From Puccinia triticina (Eukaryota; Basidiomycota; Pucciniomycetes; Pucciniales; Pucciniaceae), in contig NC_070573.1 of assembly GCF_026914185.1 (NCBI RefSeq), forward strand, positions 2,721,501 through 2,785,500: a DNA stretch of 64,000 nucleotides. Direction: 5' to 3'. Positions 55,092-64,000 of the stretch are shown one piece after another (the stretch's first letter is position 1; every line of letters begins with the position of its first letter). The notes under the pieces are model-generated. The model was given only the letters and a program-made list of their open reading frames with translations. It had not been told where the DNA came from and did not search any database. The translations under genes were made by a program, and so were the position numbers.

Positions 55092-55170
55092 GGGTCAACA
55101 CAGTCCCAAGGCCAGGGTGCTGGAAGTTGCTGCTGCCTCCAGCACCCTGGCCTTGGGATGGTGTTGACCC
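55092..55170. repeat. 79-nt foldback, 31-bp stem
   Basis: GGGTCAACAC (55092-55101) and TCCCAAGGCCAGGGTGCTGG.. (55104-55124) pair with 55138-55158 and GTGTTGACCC (55161-55170) around a 13-nt loop. All 31 stem pairs are perfect apart from a 2-nt bulge on each side. The right foot GGTGTTGACCC is the target of the adjoining TIR element. Confidence 0.9.
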
Positions 55171-56083
55171 TAACTTGACACAAGCCCCCCCTGGTGGGAG
55201 GCTTGCTGTGGCTGGCCGCAAAGCGGCCCCTCCTGCAGGGAGGGACTTGTGCACAAAGTCAAAAATTTGGCTCAGAAAGAAATCATGAATGGCTTGAGGA
55301 AAAATACTTAGCATCACCCAGCCTCCCCCTCAGCTCCTGTGGACCTGTCACAGAGCCAAAATATACTTCAGAACCTCAGCTTTCAAATTCAAAATTGTAC
55401 TGGTCTCATCTCCTCAATCCCAACCGTTTTCCTTGTACTTATCTTTTAAAAATAGAAAACACAAAGAAATGTAAACCAAGGAATTACAACCATCTTGCCT
55501 TCTGGATATTGGATTCACAAGCCTGCAGATATCTGCAGATCCTACACCTGTAGCCAATCAATTGTTGCAGACAGGATATTCAATTGTGCATATTATCAGA
55601 AAATCCAAAATTGGATCTTCAGAGCAATGGAATATCCTTCAGGATTCCTTTGACCTTCAAAACAGGTTACTTCAATCAGTTTTGGAGTTTATGCCTCAAA
55701 AACATGGGTGAGGGTGTGCATCAGTACTGCTGAGAGAACTGTCTGCTCAGATTTCTCTGTACATGTGTTATTGATTTTTAAATTCTGTTTTTGTGTTTTT
55801 AGGGTTGAAAATCCTTCCCTTGTCTGCCAGCTTTCAGACATTTATGGTGTTCAAAATTCCATAAGATTTTTTGACATAATCTTACACACTGAAAGTTTGG
55901 CTGGCAGATGTCACTTTAAGTTTTATGCACGCTGACATCTCCCAGCCAAAATTGGCTTTATGCTTTCATGTAAACAATTGCATATGGAATTTTGAACACC
56001 ATAATTATGCATAAGTCTCTGCTACGGAGAGCCCTCCGGGCTGGGTCCCCCGGACCCTCCGTTCAAGAGGCTTAGTTAAGCTG
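55171..56083. mobile_element. 913-bp non-autonomous TIR element, 11-bp target duplication
   Basis: GGTGTTGACCC duplicated exactly at 55160-55170 and 56084-56094. Ends TAACTTGACACAAG and (inverted) CAGCTTAACTAAG. It shares about 100 bp at each end with 35126-35661 (GGTGGGAG..GCTGTGGCTGG; GAGAGCCCTCCGGGC, CCCCCGGACCCTCCGTTCAA). The middle differs and holds no supported gene. Confidence 0.88.
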
Positions 56084-56094
56084 GGTGTTGACCC

Positions 56095-56700
56095 GAACCG
56101 CACAAGTGCACGGTCCCACCAACCTCCAGCACCCTTGCCCCGGGACCTGCCGGCTGGTTCAGTTGGTTGGTGGTGTGCAGCGGCTTCTGTAAATCTGCAC
56201 TTCGTTGGCGACAGAAAGAAGGATCTGACGAAATCCGGCAAAACCGGTAAAAACGGCGTTTGCGGGGACTAAATCCGGACTTGTAGGGGGCTTTAGATCT
56301 ACGAGAAGTCCTCCGTTTCCCGGGTCCCCGCAAAAATTTGGGACACCCGGCTGGCCAAGGTCAGAAAATGACAGGAGAGCCACAATTCCACCGTCGACCT
56401 GTCCTGACATGTCTGTTCTCACTGCTCAGTGCCAATCAGCCATATCAGTCAGCGATGCCACAGGAAACATTTCTTCAGAATCGATCTCAAGTAACCGACA
56501 GCTGCACAATAGACAAAGGTAATTTTGGTGCATGAAAGGCTGAAGAGCGGTTGGTGCAGGACTTGACCAAATTGTGAGGCTACATATTTAGACCACACAA
56601 AGGCTTGCACCGTTGATGTCAATTTGTATTGGAGTCTCCGCACAACGGGATTTTGAAAGCCAGTTTGAGTCAGCCCTTGAGATTTACCAGCGAAGCATAA
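56095..56700. other. No gene seen
   Basis: GC-rich continuation of the target sequence, then unassigned sequence upstream of the F-box locus. Confidence 0.3.
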
Positions 56701-57038
56701 CAGAACCCTTGCCAGATGAGAGCGACGAGTCTTCTGGAGGTATAAATCGACTCGCCTCGTAGCCTTTATATGGTGATACTTGTCCATCAATTCCTAAACC
56801 TTTGGGTCTTTGTGATCCGTCGATAAATAATAACCATCTTGAAGTAACCTGCCGGAGCACTTTACCAACTCGTAAGTTGAAGCCTCGAAATCATATAAGC
56901 TCTTACAAACAAGCTCTAGCTTATATTTTCGTCCCTCAATTCACCTTGTCTGGTCTGGAGTGCTTTTGCTACGATTGCTGTGATCCGTTCCCCCGTCAAA
57001 GTCTCTGAATCCGTGTGGCCCTGCTAGTTTTCCTGCGA

Positions 57039-57048
57039 TATATAAAGG
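57039..57048 (+). promoter_or_regulatory. TATA-like box of F-box gene 1
   Basis: TATATAAAGG lies 169 bp before the ATG at 57217. The second copy has only TTTATAGTT at the equivalent place (about 59956). Confidence 0.4.
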
Positions 57049-57216
57049 CTTACGCCTTTCGAGTCAAATATTGATATCAGTAGGTGAGGGATCTCCTTGG
57101 GATTTTCGCTGTACACTGTTCCTTGATTTCTTATTACCAAACCCTCTAAATCCAGTTCCCGAGCCGTCCTCCTGGGAATCGGAAATAGAGAAACCACGAC
57201 TTCTGGCCAATTATAG

Positions 57217-58624
57217 ATGACGTCAACCACTATCAATCTTCCGGCAGAGATCCTGGAGCAGATCTTGAAAGACGTTCTCCAGCCAAGCTTCCCGGAATGC
57301 GCTTCTCCAGCGACCGCTGCTGAAGTCGAGCACCTAAATCAGCGGAAACTCAAGGAAAGAATCCGGTCAATAACTAAGATGAGGCTAGTGTGTCGAAAAT
57401 GGGCAGATTTTCTCTACCAACGCCATCTCTTTGATGAGCTTTTGATCAAGTCTTCTTATAGAGCAAAAGACATTATGAAGGAACTTGCTCATCGATCGGC
57501 CGCGGGTCAGCCACTTCCCGAGTGCCGATATCTGAAAGTTCACCAGCTCTGGACTTGGCTGGAACCTGGTATGTCTTGGCCTCGGGCGAAGACTCAATTT
57601 TCGAATTTGGATTCTCTGCTCGAACAATTCTCCGAGACGATCGTCGCACTCGACATTCGAGTGCTCAATTTTTTTACACTTCCGATGGCAACTGTCGAGC
57701 GAATAGGTCGCTTGCCGAATCTACGTTTTTTGAGACTTGGAATCGATTTCGACCGGCGAGGGACCAAAACTTTCAAAGGAGTATCATACTCTGAAGATTC
57801 AATCCCGAACGACCTACCGACCGATTCGAAATGTCTAGCGTATTTGCTCAGAGCAGCTCGGAGAGTTGTCTCTCTCGATTTGACCAACTTCCGCCCAGTT
57901 TGTTCACCAGGATCGCTTCAAAGAATCTTAGGTGCCTATCAGTTTCCCGAACTAAAGATGCTAAAAGTCGACCTGGAAGAAAGCCAAAATGCCAACCAAT
58001 TTGGAATTGTAATACTCGCGACTCGGCTACCAAATCTCAAGGTGCTTTGGATTGGGGGTGCTGGTCATCAAGAAGGTTGCATTCTTCATCCCCTTTTTCA
58101 AGTTCTCAGGAGACAGCTGGAAGAGATCTTTTTCAATGACGAAAGACTCATGGGACACATTACCGACCTGAGATTCCCGAAGCTACGAGTGCTCAGACTG
58201 CACGATTGGGGATACCTCTTGCGGCGACCTATGATGGCGCAGGCACCCTTGGAAGTTCTTGCGCTTCACTGTTTTCCGTTTCACAAAAGTGGCCACCATC
58301 TGCTTTCTGTTCCTTTCCGCGCCCTGCCGCATTTGAGACGACTAGAATTTCATGAAGCCAAGACGTTTCCGCCACCATCCCGTTACCAAGAATCATGCAA
58401 AGAATACGGTGTGGAATGTGTCCTTCCTCACCAGGATGATGTTGATGAGTACGGTGAGTGGCGTCTAGAGCCCAGTTATTGAATCCTTCAATTTCCAAGC
58501 AGAAGCCCGAAAATACCAATCTAAGCTAAAAAATGTAACACTCATTTTCTTTCAATTGTATGCAGGTCGCCTAATTATTAATTTCGATACTTCTTCCGTG
58601 TTGCAAAATCAGTTCAGGATATGA
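57217..58624 (+). CDS. F-box protein 1 (431 aa, two exons)
   Basis: Exon 1 57217-58453 and exon 2 58566-58624, joined through GTGAGT..TATGCAG. The N-terminus INLPAEILEQILKDV followed by MRLVCRKWADFLYQRHLFDE is a split F-box, expected to bind Skp1 in an SCF ubiquitin ligase. The rest is leucine-rich-repeat-like (LRFLRLGIDF, VVSLDLTNFRPV, PNLKVLWIGGAGH, PKLRVLRLHDWG, PLEVLALHCFPF, LPHLRRLEFHEA), the usual substrate-binding part. The second exon encodes GRLIINFDTSSVLQNQF and is conserved in the neighbouring paralog, which supports the intron over the longer unspliced frame ending at 58482. Tandem copy at 60159. Confidence 0.85.
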
Positions 58625-59700
58625 GAAAATGTTTTGTAGTCGCTTCTTTATTTCCGAAATATATACTTGCTCCGAGCCAACAATGTCAAGTAGCTATCTA
58701 TAGATATGGGGCACGTCTTGAGTAGAAAAAAGTAGAGTAGTAAACACCCACACAGTCCGAATCAGATAAGATATATATCATCGGCGCACTTGCTCATCAT
58801 GATATGTTTAGATGTGACCTCTCTGTTCTGTTTATTTTCCTGCGGAAGTTCTCATTTTTACCTTTGCAAAAAGGAATGACCTCCCGTCATAAATTTGATG
58901 CCAGTCTCAAATCCCCAATCGTCATCCGTGCGCGCCTCTCAAAACACCTGGGATTGGGAATGACCCTGCGAACGGGGATTTGGAGGTGATTTCTTTGGCA
59001 TTCCCTGGAAATTTAAGGGGCCTTGAAGCGCGCCCAAAAACACTTACAGCGCCAAGCAGGAGTATATAGTGGCCCCAACCACCCCCATTCATAGGGGGTT
59101 TCCAGGATCCTGCAGCGAGCCTTTCTGCGTCGACTTGTATGCATCGGACGCAGAAACCCTGGAAAGCAAAGGACTACATATTTAAGAATTGTCTTTTGCA
59201 AAAGGTTTTCCAAAACTTCTGGTTTCGATAACCAATGGTATACAAGTATTTTACATGCCCTTTCTGCCAGGTGTATCTTGCCAGATGTCAAATCGAAGCC
59301 CAAGTCCAATCTCGGAGCCACCATCCTGCTGCTTCAGTAGATGATGATCTCCGTGGGGCCCACATGTGCACGAGGGCATGAGGCCGTAAGCTGAGCAAAG
59401 CCTCTCTGGAAGAAGGCTCCGCAGGGTCAGCTCTGTCTCACAGAGAAGAAGAGGGGCCGAACATTCAATGAGGCCGCGGGATTGTCTGCGTTGATTCAAG
59501 CTGTTTCTTCTAAATACGTACGAAAATTCTCAAGTGATCCGGCTGCGATACAAATGATCATGTTTGAGATTCTATGCCTTCACAGGTTATGACAGAGACA
59601 CTGAAGGAAAACACTTTGTGTCATTTGTTACTGAAGATGCAAATTCTTTTTTTTTTCTTCATGTCACGGACACGCCAGACAGTCGCCCAATCCCTGACAA
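58625..59700. other. Spacer between the F-box genes with a hairpin module
   Basis: 59395-59455 has AAAGCCTCTCTGGAAG / GTCTCACAGAGAAG of the short hairpin family. No gene is supported. Confidence 0.4.
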
Positions 59701-60158
59701 TAGCCAAAAGTTTGGCTTGCTCTTTGTCGACACCGGCCCCATCTTGAAGTGACCTGCCAGATCTTTTTACAAATTCGTGAGTTGAATCCTTGAAATCAGA
59801 TGAGCTCTTGCAGATAAGCCCTAGCTGAAGCCTGACATTGACCCTCAACCCACCTTGCCTCTCACGACAATTTTTCGACAGACTAGAGACTAGTGCTTCT
59901 ACCACGACTATTGTGACCCGTTTCGCTGCAAAAAATCTCGGAATCCGTGTGGCCCTTTATAGTTATTCCATCGAGACATACAGACTCACACCCCCTCCTG
60001 GTTAATTATACGCATCCGCAGGTGAACGTTCTCGCTTTGAATTTCGCTGCACCCTGCTTCTGGATTTCTTATCAACAAAAGCTCCCAACTCAGTTCCCAC
60101 CGATAACTTCCACCTGGTAGTCGGCAAATATACGGAAATACCGACTTGTCGATCAGAG

Positions 60159-61543
60159 ATGACGTTGACCATTACGGATCTTCCTGATGAGGTCCTGGGG
60201 CAGATCTTTAAAAACGTTTTCCAGATATACTCTCCGAAATTTGTTTCTCCGCCCACTGCTGGTGAAGTTGAGCGCATGAATAAATGGAGACTCGGGGAAA
60301 GAACTCGATTGGTAACTACCATGAGACTAGTTTGTCGAAAATGGGCCCATTGGCTCTACAAAGGACATCTCTATGATACGCTTTCGTTTCAGTCTTCTAA
60401 GAAATCAAGCGCTTTTACCAACCAACTGGCACTTGCTTATTATTCGAATAGGCTCCGGGAAATTCCCCAATGCCGATATCTGAAAATTCCTCAGCTCTGG
60501 ACTGGCTGGCAACCTCCGCCTCCTGGGAAGACTAGATATCCGGACTTCGTTTGTCTACTTGACCGATTCTACAAAACAATTGTCGCACTCGATATTCAAG
60601 CTGTCAATTTATTCACACTTCACATGTTAACTATCGGGCGAATAGGTCAGCTGGAGAAGCTACGTTTCTTAAGACTTCGAATCGATTTCACCACGCGGGG
60701 GAAAATAACGTTCAGAGGGAGATCACTCGCGGCCGATTCAATCCCGAACCACTATCCAACCGATTCGGAATGCCTTTTAGCTTTACTTAGAGAAGCTAAA
60801 CAGGTGGTCTGCCTCGATTTGACCGATTTCCGCCCAGTTTGTTCACCAGGATCTATTGCAGAAAACCTCGGTGACTGTCAATTCCCTGGAATCAAGGCGT
60901 TAAAACTGGATGTGAAAGCAGGCGAGAATCTTACCCATGTGGGGATTGAAAGAATCGCGACTAGGCTACCCAATCTCACAGTGCTGTGGATCGGGGGGAA
61001 TGGCCACGAAGAGAGTCAAATCCTTGTCCCCCTTTTCAAAATCCTCAGGGAGCAGCTGGAAGAGGTCTTTTTCAATGACGCCAGGGTAATGAGATACATT
61101 CTCGACCTGAGATTCCCGAAACTACGAGTGCTAAGGCTACACGAATGGGGAAATAACTTGAACGATTACTCGCGGAAACCGATGCTTGCGGAGGCTCCCT
61201 TGGAGGTTCTTGCGCTTCACTGCTATCCGTTTCGTAAACGCCCAAACATTTCCCTTTCTGCGCCTTTCCAAGCTCTTCCGCATTTGAGACGGTTAGAATT
61301 CCATGAAGCCTCCAAGTTTCCACCACCCTCGCGATTCAAAAAATCATGTGAACGTCACGGACTGGAATGCGTCTTTCGTGACCATGACGATATCGGAGAA
61401 GATGGTTAGTCGCGTCTATAGCCTTAGAGCCCTGGCAGTAGAAATCTCGTACTCATTTTTTTTATCTTGTGCTCATGTAAATAGGTCGCTTAATTCTTGA
61501 TTTCGATTCTCCTTCCGTGTTGCGAAACCAATTTATGATATGA
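60159..61543 (+). CDS. F-box protein 2 (434 aa, two exons), tandem paralog
   Basis: Exon 1 60159-61404 and exon 2 61485-61543, with a GTTAGT donor and AATAG acceptor. F-box ITDLPDEVLGQIFKNVF and MRLVCRKWAHWLYKGHLYD; LRR-like blocks LRFLRLRIDF, VVCLDLTDFRPV, PNLTVLWIGGNGH, PKLRVLRLHEWG. The last exon GRLILDFDSPSVLRNQF matches the paralog nearly residue for residue. Upstream 59740-59960 also aligns with 56850-57030 (CATCTTGAAGT(A/G)ACCTGCC; GAATCCGTGTGGCCCT), so promoter and gene were duplicated together. No break. Confidence 0.85.
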
Positions 61544-61592
61544 GGGAATTTCCTGCACTCACTTCATTCGCAAAATGATTCATACAAAAAAT

Positions 61593-63060
61593 GGAGGACT
61601 TCCCTTTGATTTACACGGCCGTGTAAAGTCAGATCTGGCACTTGTAAAGCCAGATTTTCACACCCTGGTTTTACACGCACTTTTCAGCGGCTAGATCAAA
61701 CCAGAACATCCCTCTCAATGGCCGGTACAGACCCGTCATCGAGAGTACACAGCCCTCTCGATAGCTGTCTGTACCGGCCATCCAAAGTACACAACCCTCT
61801 CGATGACCGGTCTGTGCCGACCATCGAGAGGGTTGAATCCTCTCGATGCCCGGTACAGACCGGCCATCAAGAGTACGCAACCCTCTTGGTACCCGGTAGA
61901 GACCGGCCATCGAGAGTACGCAACCCTCTCGATGCCCGGTCTGTACCGGTCATCGAGAGGATTCAACCCTCTCGATGGTCGGCACAGACCGGTCATCGAG
62001 AGGATTCAACCCTCTCGATGGTCGGCACAGACCGGTCATCAAGAGGACAAAGCCCTCTCGATGACCGGCCTGTGCCTCGAGAGGACACATCCCTCTTTAT
62101 GACCGGTCTGTACCGGCCATTGAGAGGGTACATCTGTACACGCCATTGAGAGGCTTGAGTCCTCTCGATGACCGGCGTTTTGTCCTCTTGATGGCCTACC
62201 CTCTCAATGCCCGGTACAGACAGGTCATTGAGAGGGATGTGTCCTCTCGATGACTGGTACAGAGGACACATCTGTACCGGGTATCAAAAGGACACTGTAC
62301 CCTCTCGATGACCGGTCCGTTCCGGCCATCGAGAGGGGTGTGTACTCTTGATGACCGGTCTGTACCGGCCATCAAGAGGGTTGTGTCCTCTCAATGACCG
62401 GCACAGATCTGACATCGAGAGGGTGGTGCCCTCTCTCTTGATGGCTGGCATAGACCGGTCATCGAGAGGGTGGTGCCCTCTCTCTCAATGGCCGGCATAG
62501 ACCGGTCATCAAGAGGACACATCAGAGGCCACAACCCTCTCGATGGCCGGTACAGACTGGTCATTGAGAGTACACACCCCTCTCAATGGCCGGCACAGAT
62601 CTGACATCAAGAGGGTGGTGCCCTCTCAATGACCGGCACAGATCTGAAATCGAGAGGGTGGTGCCCTCTCTCTCAATGGCCGGTCTGTACCGGCCATCGA
62701 GAGGGATGGTCTATACCGGCCATTGAGAGGGTCGGTTAACAAATGAGGGATGAGGCCCGAGTTGCTGGAATACCTGGGGTTGTAAATCTGGCAGGTATTC
62801 TGGCATCTCAAGCCTGTGGAAAAGCTTCTAAAGCTAAAAAATACAAGGTGAGTCAGATCTGGCTTTACAAGTGCCAGATCTGACTTTACACAGCCGTGTA
62901 AATGGATGACTTCCCGTCAAGATCTGGGAGTCTCCCAGAAACAATCTAGAGCCCAAAAAGCTAGATTTCCCTGCAAAAATCTAGACTTTTTGGATCTAAA
63001 GCGGCATCTGGGAGGGTGCCAGATCCCACGGGAAGTCACCCAATCAAAGGGAAGTCCTCC
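61593..63060. mobile_element. 1.47-kb TIR element filled with palindromic satellite
   Basis: 19-bp perfect inverted termini GGAGGACTTCCCTTTGATT (61593-61611 and 63042-63060). A second inverted pair, GTGTAAAGTCAGATCTGG/CTTGTAAAGCCAGAT, lies just inside (about 61615-61656 and 62850-62900). The interior is 24 or so satellite units. No coding sequence; no clear target duplication. Confidence 0.85.
61690..62745. repeat. Palindromic satellite C2 (CCTCTCGATGACCGGT), about 24 units of 43 bp
   Basis: Each unit is CCTCTCGATG(A/C)CCGGT, a 3-6 bp TGTA/ACAGA centre, ACCGGYCATCGAGAGG and a 5-8 bp linker. Variants TCAATGGCCGG and TCAAGAGG occur in both arms together, as expected if arms change in a compensatory way. 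Open frames here are artefacts. Confidence 0.92.
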
Positions 63061-63358
63061 TATGTCAACTTGGAACCAATCTATCTATGATAGATGACTT
63101 GTGGGAGACGTGTTAACTAGAAAAGGCTAGATCAGTAAACACAGACACACACAAGCAATAAAATAGTGATTCTCCATCATGATGTACCAAGATATGAAAC
63201 CACCTACTGTGTTAATTTTTCTATGGCAATGGACTGCATAATTTTCAAGTTTGCGTACAGAAATGGCCATGCTATATGCTATCCATAACTTGAATGCCAG
63301 CCTAAATCTCACAATCCAGCAATTTGATCTGTTATGTATCAAATTGAAAGATGCACTT
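63061..63358. other. No gene seen
   Basis: AT-rich flank between two mobile elements. Confidence 0.35.
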
Positions 63359-63605
63359 CACTGCAAAAATAACTTGGTCAACTGCTTGCAGTTGACATGC
63401 AGGATACTCAAGCCAAGCTGCCATTGTGACTCCAAATGAATGCAGAAGTGCCTTTGTTGGCACAGTCACTGTGCAAGGTGCACAGTGACTGTGCATTGAA
63501 GCTTGGGTTGAGTCAAACCTTGAGTAAGGCTGGTGTAACACCACAAGCTTCCTCAGAGTTGCCGCATGTCAACTGCTGACAGTTGACACAGTTTTTTTTG
63601 CAGTG
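63359..63605. mobile_element. 247-bp MITE, CACTGCAAAAA termini, double GCACAGTCACTGTGC core
   Basis: Outer inverted termini CACTGCAAAAATAACT / inverse, then GTCAACTGCTTGCAGTTGAC and inverse. The centre has GCACAGTCACTGTGC (63460-63474) and GCACAGTGACTGTGC (63480-63494). Related to 43994-44204 in the opposite orientation. Confidence 0.82.
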
Positions 63606-64000
63606 CTTGGCATTTGTGGCCACTGAACCCGTGCTCTCAGTGTTTGATCTGAGTTTTCCTCATGAACATGGATTTGTTGGATGAAGTTGGACAGTGGAGT
63701 TCAACTTGACCCTATTGCAGGCTCCAATATTGGACAAGTTCATGACTGCGGCTGTGCGCAAGGGTGTGGGGTGGGAGCATTTAAAGTTCTGACAAGAATC
63801 TACATTGGTGACCTTTTAATAAGATGGGACAGTTTAGGCTCAAGGAAAGGTCTGGGAAAATAGTTTAGCCCAGCTTCCCAGCTCCTGTGACAGTAGTTCA
63901 TGATGTTTTCATATTTTTGAATGATGAATTTATAGAAGGCTTTGGCATATTTATAACCCAGGTTGATTTGTATGTGGTGCAAAAAAATAACTTAACAAAG
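63606..64000. other. No gene seen at the right edge
   Basis: Short overlapping open frames only. Confidence 0.3.

Noticed and set aside
57594..58033. Minus-strand frames within the F-box gene
   Set aside because: Antisense shadows; the plus strand has a clear F-box and LRR pattern and a conserved paralog.
61690..62745. Regularly spaced palindromic repeats resembling a CRISPR array
   Set aside because: Spacers are short, near-constant and part of the unit. The array lies inside a TIR element in a eukaryotic, intron-bearing genome, and no cas genes are present.

Overview
This window looks like a repeat-dense piece of a basidiomycete nuclear genome, most probably a rust fungus (Pucciniales). 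The evidence is intron-dense fungal genes, chromodomain-type Ty3/gypsy elements, a Plavaka-like transposon, hAT elements and short secreted-protein genes. The assignment is inference, not proof. No bacterial operon, CRISPR locus or rRNA was found.

Layout. 1-5.7 kb: 3' part of a Ty3/gypsy element (gag, pol, 3' LTR). 6.5-7.7 kb: first copy of a ~1.15-kb dispersed repeat carrying a three-exon gene for a 44-aa secreted peptide. 8.0-9.3 kb: tandem repeats and a broken gene. 9.6-13.8 kb: decayed minus-strand Plavaka-like transposase split by two non-autonomous hAT insertions. 14.3-18.5 kb: minus-strand gypsy element, 5'-truncated against a fragment of a different gypsy. 18.5-19.2 kb: a MITE. 19.4-25.5 kb: second copy of the peptide-gene repeat, split by three nested insertions. 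The largest insertion is a 4.76-kb Mutator-like element whose decayed transposase has an N-terminal GCM/WRKY-like zinc finger and a C-terminal domain resembling ubiquitin-specific proteases. 25.8-33 kb: palindromic satellite, solo LTRs, a tRNA-derived repeat, a CpG-rich MITE and gene relics. 33.6-34.6 kb: 40S ribosomal protein S5 (uS7), complete. 34.9-42.4 kb: more palindromic satellites and nested TIR elements, including an apparently intact autonomous hAT (717 aa). 42.8-43.9 kb: third copy of the peptide gene. 46.0-50.1 kb: a complete 19-exon copper amine oxidase. 51.5-52.0 kb: an 82-aa single-pass membrane protein. 52.9-54.0 kb: a 229-aa predicted secreted protein. 55-56 kb: a foldback plus a TIR element. 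57.2-61.5 kb: tandem pair of two-exon F-box proteins. 61.6-63.1 kb: TIR element filled with palindromic satellite.

The host genes (uS7, amine oxidase, small membrane protein, secreted protein, F-box pair) stand as islands in layered mobile DNA. Several insertions could be proven inside the window by exact target-site duplications or by comparison with an empty site in a sister repeat copy. The most unusual signals are: a family of palindromic satellites with shared arm grammar, found repeatedly inside TIR-bounded elements; the transposon-borne protease-like domain; and the peptide gene multiplied with its introns inside a repeat.
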